A DNA stretch of 64,000 nt, taken from an uncultured Prevotellaceae bacterium (GTDB taxonomy: Bacteria > Bacteroidota > Bacteroidia > Bacteroidales > Bacteroidaceae). Made by a program: the position numbers and the translations under genes. The first letter of the stretch is position 1. The number at the start of each line of letters is the position of its first letter. The notes below the pieces were generated by a model. The model saw nothing but the letters and a program-made list of their open reading frames with translations. It did not search any database and was not told the origin of the DNA. The stretch covers positions 1 to 64,000 of the forward strand of contig OMXX01000004.1 in assembly GCA_900315105.1 (NCBI GenBank). Reading direction: 5' to 3'. This document shows positions 1-7,860 of this stretch, piece by piece.

Positions 1-95
<95 letters not shown>

Positions 96-104
96 CAAAT
101 ACAG

Positions 105-140
105 AGAGCTTCAGAATGATTGTTCTGAGGCTCTTTTTTT
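105..140 (+). terminator. Rho-independent terminator of the rRNA operon
   Basis: A 12-bp stem (AGAGCTTCAGAA with TTCTGAGGCTCT, one G-T pair) has an 8-base loop and is followed by seven T. It lies directly behind the 5S gene and should end the rRNA transcript. Confidence 0.85.
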
Positions 141-245
141 GATTTCCACCAGAAGGCAGGATCGTCAATAATATCGAACGCAAAGGCACAGAGGCGCAAA
201 AATTATTAGTTATACGAACTTGTATTTCCTTTTTTCATGATATAA

Positions 246-277
246 TTTGGTGGTCTAAGATTTTTTGTATATTTTTG
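246..277 (+). promoter_or_regulatory. Bacteroidetes-type promoter of the first LRR gene
   Basis: TTTG (246-249), 20 bp, then TATTTTTG (270-277) matches the Bacteroidetes sigma-factor consensus TTTG-N19/20-TAnnTTTG. Transcription would start near 280, leaving an unusually long leader of nearly 390 bases before the start codon at 668. Confidence 0.6.
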
Positions 278-284
278 CAGCAGA

Positions 285-667
285 ATATTGAAAATTAATT
301 ATTAACCCTTAAAGTCAAATTAATAAGAAACAGAAAGTACATTTAGAATAAAATCAGACGAGCGGTAACGTTCCCCATGCTGATTATAGTCTCAGACATT
401 CTCAGCAAATAGTTAAACACTTATTTATTAACTTGGGTGAGCAACTACCGATTCTCGAAATAAAATATAACATTGAGCTTTTGGCTATTGTTCTCTTCTC
501 AAGAAATCGCCAATTTCACACGTGAGAACAAGTATGCGAAAAGTTCCATGTCCTTTAAGGACGTGGACTTTTACCGTATCTTGTCTACGTGGATGGTGTT
601 TGGCGATACCTTTGAGAAGGACGAGGATTTCGGAAGGTCTGCGCCCTTTTTTTATTACCCTAAAATC
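285..667 (+). other. Long 5' leader of the LRR gene with a hairpin and an open in-frame extension
   Basis: No separate gene is seen here. The leader contains a strong hairpin (about 539-572, AAAAGTTCCATGTCC pairing with GGACGTGGACTTTT around a TTTAA loop). From 473 the frame of the downstream gene is open for 65 codons before the signal peptide, and the part from about 550 to 650 looks coding-like and richer in GC than its surroundings. It may be a remnant of another gene or a regulatory leader; the sequence does not decide. Confidence 0.35.
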
Positions 668-2707
668 ATGAAAAAAATTTTAGCACTTATTATTCTAAGC
701 GTTTTTTGCTTGAATGCAATTAATGCAGAAATTACATGGAAATTAGAAAATGGAACATTGACCATATCTGGAACTGGAAATATGGATAGTTATGGTGATG
801 ATGAGGAATATAATTATTATATGGGTGACCCTCGTTATCCTTATCCAAATCTTGCCCCTTGGTTTTTCTCGCGAGAAAAAATAAAGAACATTATTATTAA
901 TAATGGAGTCACAAGCATTGGCGAGAAAGCATTCTCTGGTTGCTCAGGTCTCACTTCCGTAACTATCCCTAATTCTGTCACGAGAATTGGTGGTTCTACA
1001 TTTAAAGACTGCTCAAACCTTATCTCTATCACCATTCCAAGTTCTGTGACGAGTATTGGAGGTTCTGCATTTTCAGGCTGCTCAAACCTTGTCTCAATCA
1101 CCATTCCAAGTTCTGTGACGAGTATTGGAGATTATACTTTCTACTGGTGTTCAAATCTTACCTCTGTTAGCATCGGGAACTCTATAACAAGCATTGGGAA
1201 TTATGCTTTCTCGGGCTGTTCAGATCTTACTTCCTTCACTATCCCTAATTCTGTGACGAGTATTGGAAGGCAAGCCTTCGAAAACTGCTCAAGTCTCACC
1301 TCGGTTACAATTCCTAAAACTGTGACGAGTATAGGAAATTATGCTTTCTATGGGTGCTCTGGTCTTACTTCAATAATTGTAGATAAAGAAAATCATTATT
1401 ATGATAGCAGAGACAATTGTAATGCGATAATAGAAACTAAATCCAATGCTTTGATTCGTGGATGCAAAAATACCGTTATCCCAAACTCTGTGACGATTAT
1501 AGGAAGTCATGCTTTCTATGGGTGCTCAGGCCTCACCTCTGTTACCATCGGGAACTCTGTAACGAGCATTGGGAATTATGCTTTCTCGGGCTGCTCAGGT
1601 CTTGCGTCCATCACCATCCCTAATTCTGTGACGAGTATTGGAAGTGATGCTTTCTTCGGTTGCTCAGGCCTTACTTCCATCACTATCGGTATGAAAAAAA
1701 TTGGAAGTACATTTAAGGGACGATCTAGTATAAATTCAGTCACTTTCCTTGATGGCGTGGCAAATATTGACAAGCAAGCTTTTTATGGTTGCTCTGGTAT
1801 AAAAGAAATTTATTCCTGGAACGTAGTGCCACCTGTATGTGGTGATGAAGTATTTGGCGAAGTGAATACTCTGCATGCAAAGGTATTTGTACCTGAAGGT
1901 GCTGGTGATGACTATAATTTCTCTAAAGGCTGGATGAACTTCATGAATATACATGAAATGGAATATACTCCTGTTCTCGCTGCTGCTGATCCTATTACCA
2001 TCTCTGACAGTAAACCTTCGGTAACAAAGGGATATTACAAGGAAAAGACAATCACATACGTGCGTGAGGGGGCAGCTATAAGCCAAGATAACTATGCTTC
2101 TTTCTGCCTACCATTCGCCGTTGATCCTTCTGATGCTCAATTCAAAGCTGTATATGTGCCTGTTGGATTGTCACTCTACAACACAGAGTCGAATACCCTG
2201 CGTATCGGTTTCTATCAGACGGATGACATTATCTCTGCCGGTACTCCTTTCCTTGCCCAGTTGGCTGTAGATAATAAGGTTGAAATTAGTAATGCCCTGC
2301 CTGTGAACTATGCTCCTAATGCCCCAGTCGCTAAGACAAGCGCAGTTCGCACATTCAACTATAGCAATTCCGCTGGCATTATGAACGAGAACAACGATTA
2401 CGCAATCAACATCTCAGGCTCCTACCAGAAGATTTCTCCATCTAATTGCTACACCTTCAATACAGATGGCAGTATCGGTGCATCGATTAATGTTGTTCCG
2501 TTCCGTGCATATTTTGCTATTGCTAAGAATAATTCAAATGCAAGGATTATCACAAGCTTTGATATAGAAGCAGAGACAACCGACATTAAGAATTTACAAA
2601 TCACAAATTACGAATCACCTGTTTACGATATGAACGGCAGACGAGTGGACGAAAAGAGCCTCAAGTCTGGTGTATATATCAAGAACGGCAAGAAATATGT
2701 CAAATAG
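668..2707 (+). CDS. BspA-like leucine-rich repeat surface protein
   Basis: This 679-residue protein is probably exported and attached to or released from the outer membrane. It starts with a signal peptide (MKKILALIILSVFCLNAINA), so the start at 668 is preferred over the upstream in-frame ATG at 473. After a short beta region come about eleven BspA/TpLRR repeats (roughly residues 70-420) of the type NSVTSIGxxAFxGCSGLTSV-TIP, typical of adhesins of oral and gut Bacteroidales and Treponema. A further beta domain (motif ASFCLPF) precedes a C-terminal tail, VYDMNGRRV ... SGVYIKNGKKYVK, resembling type A sorting signals of the type IX secretion system. Two bases after the stop begins a small acidic peptide gene, so the two are probably co-transcribed. 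The pair has a counterpart at 53.9-56.2 kb. Ligand unknown. Confidence 0.85.
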   Translation: MKKILALIILSVFCLNAINAEITWKLENGTLTISGTGNMDSYGDDEEYNYYMGDPRYPYPNLAPWFFSREKIKNIIINNGVTSIGEKAFSGCSGLTSVTIPNSVTRIGGSTFKDCSNLISITIPSSVTSIGGSAFSGCSNLVSITIPSSVTSIGDYTFYWCSNLTSVSIGNSITSIGNYAFSGCSDLTSFTIPNSVTSIGRQAFENCSSLTSVTIPKTVTSIGNYAFYGCSGLTSIIVDKENHYYDSRDNCNAIIETKSNALIRGCKNTVIPNSVTIIGSHAFYGCSGLTSVTIGNSVTSIGNYAFSGCSGLASITIPNSVTSIGSDAFFGCSGLTSITIGMKKIGSTFKGRSSINSVTFLDGVANIDKQAFYGCSGIKEIYSWNVVPPVCGDEVFGEVNTLHAKVFVPEGAGDDYNFSKGWMNFMNIHEMEYTPVLAAADPITISDSKPSVTKGYYKEKTITYVREGAAISQDNYASFCLPFAVDPSDAQFKAVYVPVGLSLYNTESNTLRIGFYQTDDIISAGTPFLAQLAVDNKVEISNALPVNYAPNAPVAKTSAVRTFNYSNSAGIMNENNDYAINISGSYQKISPSNCYTFNTDGSIGASINVVPFRAYFAIAKNNSNARIITSFDIEAETTDIKNLQITNYESPVYDMNGRRVDEKSLKSGVYIKNGKKYVK

Positions 2708-2709
2708 AT

Positions 2710-2871
2710 ATGAATAGAAAACAATATCAAAAGCCTTCTATAGAGGCGTTAGCATTCATTAGTCAGGCAATAATTGCCGTAAGCGACAATGTTGGCTTGA
2801 TTACAGAAGAAGGTGGCAATGCTGCTAAATCAGGGTATGTCAACTTTGATGACGATGATATAGAAGAGTGA
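2710..2871 (+). CDS. Small acidic peptide, Y-x-x-P family, paired with the LRR gene
   Basis: A 53-codon reading frame starts two bases after the LRR stop codon. It begins MNRKQYQKPSIEA and ends in a very acidic tail (NFDDDDIEE). Two other short genes in this window share the layout: a basic start with K-x-Y-x-x-P followed by Glu, a short hydrophobic segment, a glycine-bearing middle and an acidic end (29188-29418 and 53880-54032). All three lie beside genes for exported surface proteins. There is no classical signal peptide. I know of no assigned function. Coding status is supported by the tight spacing and by the recurrence of the same design, not by homology to a known family. Confidence 0.6.
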   Translation: MNRKQYQKPSIEALAFISQAIIAVSDNVGLITEEGGNAAKSGYVNFDDDDIEE

Positions 2872-2905
2872 AATATAACAAGTAGCAATTAACCACAAAA
2901 CTTCT

Positions 2906-2940
2906 GGAGCATCCTCACACATAGAGGGTGCTCCTTTTGT
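2906..2940 (+). terminator. Terminator after the LRR-peptide pair
   Basis: GGAGCATCCTC and GAGGGTGCTCC form an 11-bp stem with one wobble pair and a 7-base loop, followed by TTTTG. It lies 35 bases behind the peptide stop codon. Confidence 0.7.
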
Positions 2941-2975
2941 AATACCTTTTCGATAGACAAAATAAAAAACACCAA

Positions 2976-3205
2976 AGAGTTTAAAGAGGGGGGTGCACTT
3001 TTTGCATTTTAATACTTTTTTCATTTGATTATCAATGTGTTAGGCGGAGTGCACCTCCCCCCAAAACAATTATGCTTCTTAGGGGGAGGTGCACTCGTTA
3101 TTTTCAGTTGATTATCAATGTTTTATACATAAAAAGGGGTAAAAGTGCACCCCCCTATAAAAACTTTCACGAAAAAATACACTTGTAATCCAAACATCGC
3201 AAAAT
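2976..3205. repeat. Nested palindromic repeat with GGGGGTGCAC boxes, copy 1 of 3
   Basis: Four G-rich boxes around TGCAC lie in this stretch in alternating orientation. The inner pair (GAGTGCACCTCCCCC and GGGGGAGGTGCACTC) is a perfect 15-bp inverted repeat. The outer pair (GAGGGGGGTGCACTTTT and AAAAGTGCACCCCCC) closes around it. TTGATTATCAATGT also occurs twice as a direct repeat (3025 and 3108). Related elements lie at 23983-24235 and 53483-53735. No coding potential is seen. Confidence 0.75.
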
Positions 3206-3289
3206 CTGCCTTTGCATTTTTTAGAATTAAACGCCAAACACGTACATGGTGGCTAACAACGCTTTGAATAAAAGAATTTTAGAAAAACT

Positions 3290-3612
3290 CGTCAACTCGT
3301 CACCCTCAACGCTGTAAGTTATTGTTACTCTTTTGGTTACAGCGGTGATTTATTTTAAAGCACTCGTCACCCACTTGTCACCAAAATCTTTGTATCTTGT
3401 TGAGTATGTGGAGAATATACGCGCAAATCACTCGTCACCACTTATCGGCGTGTTTAGGGTGACGAGTGAATATGCTATCTAAGTAGCTATGTGTCAAGAC
3501 AATACACACGCGTGGGTGATGAGTGGGTGACGAGTGAAACGAAATGAATCACCGCTACAACTCTCTGACACAGAAAACTTTATGGCGCTATGGGTGACGA
3601 GTTGCAGAGTTA
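3290..3612. repeat. Inverted array of ACTCGTCACC / GGTGACGAGT boxes
   Basis: The left half carries ACTCGTCACC boxes (about 3296, 3362 and 3430) and the right half carries the reverse complement GGTGACGAGT (about 3460, 3520 and 3593). Adjacent boxes are spaced by 11 bp (GGGTGATGAGT next to GGGTGACGAGT). Outer segments also mirror each other (ACAGCGGTGATTTATTT near 3338 and AAATGAATCACCGCT near 3543). The whole element is a palindrome of about 320 bp with no gene in it. Confidence 0.65.
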
Positions 3613-3658
3613 TGTAAAAAATCTGTTTTTGAGGTTGATTTTATTTTGCCTTCGCAGC

Positions 3659-3775
3659 AAGTCCCAAGTAAGTCCTATGTGATTCCCTTGTAAGTCCCAT
3701 GATCCTATAGTTATAGGGAACGGACCTGGAACGGATTTGTAACGGACCTGGAACGGAGGAGAAGCGAAGGGAGGA
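3659..3775. repeat. 11-bp periodic inverted array, copy 1
   Basis: Consecutive 11-bp units can be read across this stretch: AAGTCCCAAGT, AAGTCCTATGT, GATTCCCTTGT, AAGTCCCATGA, then after the centre (CCTATAGTTATAGG) TAGGGAACGGA, CCTGGAACGGA, TTTGTAACGGA, CCTGGAACGGA. Pyrimidine-rich units on the left are mirrored by purine-rich units on the right. Four further arrays of the same design lie at 7557, 24244, 28694 and 53330. Confidence 0.75.
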
Positions 3776-3793
3776 CGAATAGGCTTGAAAAAC

Positions 3794-3825
3794 AAAAAAG
3801 AGATACTCGAAAGTATCTCTTTTTG
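3794..3825 (-). terminator. Terminator of tRNA-Asn
   Basis: AGAGATACT and AGTATCTCT form a perfect 9-bp stem with loop CGAA. On the minus strand it is followed by a run of T (AAAAAA on the plus strand at 3794-3799). It lies immediately after the 3' end of the tRNA gene. Confidence 0.85.
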
Positions 3826-3900
3826 CGCTCCAGGATGGGCTTGAACCAACGACCCCATGATTAACAGTCATGTGCTCTAACCAACTGAGCTACTGAAGCT
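3826..3900 (-). tRNA. tRNA-Asn (anticodon GTT)
   Basis: Read on the minus strand, the cloverleaf starts GCTTCAGTAGCTCAGTTGG. The anticodon loop CTGTTAA lies between CATGA and TCATG, and the acceptor closes with CTGGAGC. The 3' CCA is not encoded. A promoter lies at 3939-3970. Confidence 0.95.
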
Positions 3901-3938
3901 TTTTTGTTAGCAATAAGCGTTATTTCTTAATTGCGATG

Positions 3939-3970
3939 CAAAGGTACAACGATTTTCCGAGACTACCAAA
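3939..3970 (-). promoter_or_regulatory. Promoter of tRNA-Asn
   Basis: On the minus strand TTTG (3970-3967), 20 bp, then TACCTTTG (3946-3939). This is a full match to the Bacteroidetes consensus, about 39 bases upstream of the tRNA. The remainder of the gap up to 4300 shows nothing recognisable. Confidence 0.75.
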
Positions 3971-4304
3971 CTTTTTTCAAGAAATTTGAATAAAATCTTG
4001 AAAAAAATCTGTTTTTTGCAGTTTTGCTTTGTTTTTCAGAGGGCAAATATGCTCTTAGACGTATTTCCCGCGTTGTGACTATTATTCCCTTGTAGAAACC
4101 TTGAAACAATGCAGTATGTGGTGTCTGAGGAGGTAATGCTGATTATTTGGGTGTTGGGTACATAGAAGAAAGAATGGTTGTCGCAAATAAGGAAAATATT
4201 GTCAAAGTAGCTAATAAATGTCTTGTATGATGATGTTTTGGCAAACTTTGTCTTAAATGTAAGTTAAATTGCTTGTAAAGTTAGTTTTTTTTCGTGAATT
4301 TTAG

Positions 4305-4312
4305 TATCTTTG
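4305..4312 (+). promoter_or_regulatory. -7 box upstream of the S41 protease gene
   Basis: TATCTTTG lies 23 bases before the start codon at 4336. No good TTTG is seen at the expected -33 distance, so only the -7 element is claimed. Confidence 0.5.
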
Positions 4313-4335
4313 TAGCAATTTTTTGAAAACAGACA

Positions 4336-5982
4336 ATGAAGAAAATAATAACAATTATATTTTTGGCCATCAGCCTCTCGGCTTCAGCACAGAAGAACCA
4401 TAACTACGATGTAGCCCGTAATCTTGAGATTTTCTCTGCAATATACAAGAATCTCAATATGATGTATGTTGATACGCTTGACGCGTCAGAGGTTGTCGGT
4501 ACTGGCATAAAGGCTATGCTCAGGTCTCTCGATCCTTATACAGAATACTATGCTTCTGATGAAGTGAAGAATCTCAAGCAGATGCTGACGGGTAAGTATG
4601 CTGGTATTGGCGCTATTGTGAGGAAGAATCTGAAGACGGGTAACGTATGTATTGATGAACCTTACTTTGGTATGCCAGCGCAGGAGGTAGGTCTTAAAAA
4701 AGGAGATGAGATTCTCTCTATCGACGATTCTACTATGGTGGGCAAGGACGTGAGCTATGTATCAAGCCGTCTGCGTGGCGATGCAGGTTCTACCTTTTTG
4801 CTGAAGTATAAGCGTCCTGGAGAGAAGAAGCCTTCAGAGGTTAAGGTAAAGCGTAGAGCTATTCAGTTGCCTTCCGTACCTTATTATGGTATGCTTGACG
4901 AGAATGTGGGTTATATAGCCTTGAATCAGTTCACAGAGGGTTGTTCACAGGATGTTCGTCGTGCATTTATCGAGCTTCGTCAACAGGGAATGAAGGGGTT
5001 CGTGTTCGACCTTAGAAATAATGGCGGTGGTTCTCTTCAGGAGGCAATAAAGATAGTTAATATGTTCGTGCCAAAGGGTATCACTCTCGTTACTACAAAA
5101 GGAAAAATGAAGAAGGTGAACCATGAGTATAAGACTGATGCCCAGCCTGTTGATACCGTGATGCCTGTTGTCGTTATGGTGAATGGCCAAACTGCTTCTG
5201 CGAGTGAGATTACTGCCGGTTCGTTGCAGGACCTTGACAGAGCTGTAGTCTTCGGTACACGCACCTATGGCAAGGGACTCGTACAGGTTCCAATGGATCT
5301 GCCTCACAATACGAGTATGAAACTGACCACTTCAAAGTACTATATCCCAAGTGGCCGTTGCATTCAGGCAATCAACTACAAGCATACAGGTGGTGGCTAT
5401 AAGGAGCATATCCCAGATTCGCTAACCCATGTGTTCCATACGGCTAATGGTCGTGAGGTGAGAGATGGCGGTGGCATCAAGCCTGATGTTGAGTTCAAGG
5501 GCGACACAATCCCAAATATTGCCGTATATCTGGCAAGCTCAGGACTCGACTCTACGGAGGTGATGTTCAACTGGGTTGTAGATTATATAATGAAGCATGA
5601 CTCAATAGCAAAGCCGGAAGAGTTCAGACTCTCAGAGAGTGAGTGGAAGGATTTCTCAAAGGCTGTAGTTGATGCCGGCTTCAAATACGACCGTGAAACC
5701 GTTAAGATCTACGATGAACTTATAAAGGTTGCAAAGATGGAAGGCTATTATGACGACAACAAGGATGAGTTTGAGGCCTTGAAGAAAAAGCTACAGCATA
5801 ACCTTTCTCGTGAACTTGAGAAGAACGAGAAGCAGATTCGTCGAGTGCTTGAGGCTGATATCATAGCGGCTTACTACTATCAGAAAGGAGCAATAGCCTA
5901 TCAGAATGGCTATGATAAGCAAATTCAGGAAGCCAAGCGACTTGTTATGTCGGATGACTATCTGAAGAGTATAACGAAATAG
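4336..5982 (+). CDS. S41 family C-terminal processing peptidase
   Basis: A serine protease of the CtpA/Prc family (548 residues) that cuts near the C-terminus of exported proteins. A signal peptide (residues 1-18, ending SASA) places it in the periplasm. A PDZ domain follows (about 85-170, with GLKKGDEILSIDD), then the S41 catalytic core. The motif NGQTASASEI carries the probable nucleophile Ser288, and GTRTYGKG supplies Lys313, 25 residues on as in the family. A long helical C-terminal extension (about 440-548) is common in Bacteroidetes members. The gene stands alone with its own -7 box and faces two minus-strand genes. Substrates cannot be read from the sequence. Confidence 0.93.
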   Translation: MKKIITIIFLAISLSASAQKNHNYDVARNLEIFSAIYKNLNMMYVDTLDASEVVGTGIKAMLRSLDPYTEYYASDEVKNLKQMLTGKYAGIGAIVRKNLKTGNVCIDEPYFGMPAQEVGLKKGDEILSIDDSTMVGKDVSYVSSRLRGDAGSTFLLKYKRPGEKKPSEVKVKRRAIQLPSVPYYGMLDENVGYIALNQFTEGCSQDVRRAFIELRQQGMKGFVFDLRNNGGGSLQEAIKIVNMFVPKGITLVTTKGKMKKVNHEYKTDAQPVDTVMPVVVMVNGQTASASEITAGSLQDLDRAVVFGTRTYGKGLVQVPMDLPHNTSMKLTTSKYYIPSGRCIQAINYKHTGGGYKEHIPDSLTHVFHTANGREVRDGGGIKPDVEFKGDTIPNIAVYLASSGLDSTEVMFNWVVDYIMKHDSIAKPEEFRLSESEWKDFSKAVVDAGFKYDRETVKIYDELIKVAKMEGYYDDNKDEFEALKKKLQHNLSRELEKNEKQIRRVLEADIIAAYYYQKGAIAYQNGYDKQIQEAKRLVMSDDYLKSITK

Positions 5983-6012
5983 GGTAAAGTGTAAAGTAGA
6001 TAGTGTAAAGGA

Positions 6013-6627
6013 TTATTCCTTCTTGTCAACGAAATCACTTTCGGGTAAAATATCAAGTCCGAGTTCTCTCATGAGTTCATCGGACTTTTTTCTATCTTCT
6101 CGTAAAACCCCATTGTGTTTTGTCCATGCTTTGAAAGCGGTATTATACATGCTTTTATGTTCATAACAAACCCAGTATTTATCAAAGAACAAAGCACAGG
6201 TTTGGGGATTCAGGTTTCCTTTGAGAACCTCTTTTACTAAAATATCATGAACCTTTGGATTATTCATCTTATCAGGGTGATGAAGCATTATTGGTAGGAA
6301 ACCTGCACGAGCAGCTTCATAATTCTTGTATTTCCCAAGCATCTTCGCAGTAGGCCAACCATGTTTTTTGATAAACATGATTGCTTTGCTAAAACAAATG
6401 GAATCAAGCTGTGATATAACTTTGCATTTATTGTCGGGTGTTTTGATTGAAGAATCTCGAATCCCTTGGTCAAGAGTAAATATCTCGATAACTTTTAGTG
6501 CCAAACTATCATTATGTGTCAAAGTCTCGGTTGTATCGTCATTATCGAGAGTCTTATTGGCAAAAGATGAAATTGAAACAGTTGAAAATAACAGCAAAAT
6601 TAATAGTCTTAATTGATTCTTTAACAT
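6013..6627 (-). CDS. Secreted DUF6624-like protein
   Basis: A 204-residue exported protein of unknown function. The start at 6627 (MLKNQLRLLILLLFSTV...) gives a compact signal peptide; an ATG eight codons upstream (6651) is possible. The mature part contains KKHGWP, then a stretch with LHHPDK, then FFDKYW. This order of motifs (HGWP, a QHad-like site, a DR-like site) resembles DUF6624, a Bacteroidetes family without assigned function. That placement is from memory of the pattern. The gene lies 42 bases downstream of a CPBP-like membrane protein gene on the same strand, probably in one transcript from the promoter at 7464-7494. Confidence 0.6.
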   Translation of the reverse strand: MLKNQLRLLILLLFSTVSISSFANKTLDNDDTTETLTHNDSLALKVIEIFTLDQGIRDSSIKTPDNKCKVISQLDSICFSKAIMFIKKHGWPTAKMLGKYKNYEAARAGFLPIMLHHPDKMNNPKVHDILVKEVLKGNLNPQTCALFFDKYWVCYEHKSMYNTAFKAWTKHNGVLREDRKKSDELMRELGLDILPESDFVDKKE

Positions 6628-6693
6628 AGAGTTTTTTCGATATTCTGTCAAATTATAAAATGCATATCCTGCTTGGAGGATTGGATGATTATG

Positions 6694-7425
6694 TCAAAAG
6701 TGTGGAAACATATATGGATGGAGGACTGCGGCGATAACAGCACCTGTAGCGGCGATAATCATCTGCATTATTATGCAATAGCGCACGTCCCTTGTCTTTG
6801 TATAGAGTTGATATAGAATAATACCACTTGCAATATAGAACAAAGCATCCAACAATATGCCAACAAAATACACTTCTGTTGCTCCCGGAAGAGTTGTCAG
6901 ATAATATATATGATTAACCGCATAATACATTATCACAGATATATTACAGATAGTTCTTGGCTGAAAATTATATTTTTCAAGGAATGTGATAGTCCAATGG
7001 CGGTAGAACAATTCGCTAATGATGGGGAAAACGACAATAATCACCAATTCAGATATGATAAGATCGGCTATGTTGTGAGATTGCCAATAAGGCATACATA
7101 TGGGTATGAAATTATAGGATAACTTCACTACCCCCAAGGCAAGTGCTATATAGAAGAACTTGTCAATTTTGTAATTGAATTTGCCATTCGTGCAATCTTT
7201 ACCTGTTTTTATCACATTAAACAAGACATATACAAATAGAGCTTTTGCAAAAGCAGAAATAAGATAACTTGTTGATAAGTGGAAGTCGTTCGAAGGAGAG
7301 ACGGGATCAAATGGCCCTTTACCATAAAGCAGATAATATGGTACGAACTGAATGAATTCAACAAAGATATAATAAGCGATTGCAACGGCAATAAGTATGA
7401 TTATAGCTTTTGTCTTTTCTGTCAT
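6694..7425 (-). CDS. CPBP-like intramembrane protease homologue (divergent)
   Basis: A polytopic membrane protein of 243 residues with about seven hydrophobic segments. The segment FPIISELFYRHW looks like CPBP/Abi motif 1 (EExxxR), but the first Glu of the pair is Ser. YYAVNHIYY matches the FxxxH motif 2 with Tyr for Phe. CPBP proteins are membrane metalloproteases related to eukaryotic Rce1; in bacteria many are linked to bacteriocin self-immunity or have unknown roles. With one of the two motif-1 glutamates missing, activity is uncertain. It leads a two-gene unit with the DUF6624-like gene downstream. Confidence 0.55.
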   Translation of the reverse strand: MTEKTKAIIILIAVAIAYYIFVEFIQFVPYYLLYGKGPFDPVSPSNDFHLSTSYLISAFAKALFVYVLFNVIKTGKDCTNGKFNYKIDKFFYIALALGVVKLSYNFIPICMPYWQSHNIADLIISELVIIVVFPIISELFYRHWTITFLEKYNFQPRTICNISVIMYYAVNHIYYLTTLPGATEVYFVGILLDALFYIASGIILYQLYTKTRDVRYCIIMQMIIAATGAVIAAVLHPYMFPHF

Positions 7426-7463
7426 AGCTTTGATAATTTGTGGGTGTTTCCAGTTATTGGTTG

Positions 7464-7494
7464 CAAAAGTAATAAAAAAGTTCTAATAATGCAA
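7464..7494 (-). promoter_or_regulatory. Promoter of the CPBP / DUF6624-like unit
   Basis: On the minus strand TTG (7494-7492), 20 bp, then TACTTTTG (7471-7464). The start codon at 7425 lies 38 bases downstream. Confidence 0.65.
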
Positions 7495-7556
7495 TTTTTT
7501 CCTTGTTTTTCGCTTCTTAGTTTCAAGGAAGAAACAAGGCTTTAAGTCCGAGGATG

Positions 7557-7695
7557 CTCCATCGATGCTCCATCGATACTCCATCGATACTCCATCGATG
7601 GTCCATCGTTTCGATGGAGGATCGATGGAGTAACGATGGACAAACGATGGAGTATCTACGGAGGAAGAGCGGAGAATTGACGGAGGAAGACAGAA
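7557..7695. repeat. 11-bp periodic inverted array, copy 2 (ATCGATGG type)
   Basis: The left half repeats CTCCATCGATG/A four times at exactly 11 bp and ends GTCCATCGTTT. The right half repeats CGATGGAGGAT, CGATGGAGTAA, CGATGGACAAA, CGATGGAGTAT and continues with degenerate ACGGAGGAAGA-like units. The halves are reverse complements, giving a long hairpin potential. Reading frames that cross it are artefacts of the repeat. This fills most of the gap between the CPBP-like gene and the coiled-coil gene. Confidence 0.8.
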
Positions 7696-7823
7696 TGCGC
7701 GGTACGCCTGAAGTTGGAAGGCTTGAATGGGAAAAATAATGCAGTATTGTCGTGAAATAACATTGATTGGTAAGATTTAGGATTATTTTATGAAGTTTAT
7801 TTTACGGAAGACAAATTTTTTTG

Positions 7824-7831
7824 TACCTTTG
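7824..7831 (+). promoter_or_regulatory. -7 box of the coiled-coil protein gene
   Basis: TACCTTTG lies 29 bases before the start codon at 7861. The -33 element is not clear. Confidence 0.5.
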
Positions 7832-7860
7832 TGGCGTTAAAATAACATAAAACGTATATT

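Noticed and set aside
3659..3775. 11-bp arrays as CRISPR
   Set aside because: Repeat units are contiguous at 11 bp with no unique spacers, and no cas genes are present.
7554..7739. Small plus-strand frame over the ATCGATGG array
   Set aside because: It consists almost entirely of the periodic repeat and has no recognisable start context.
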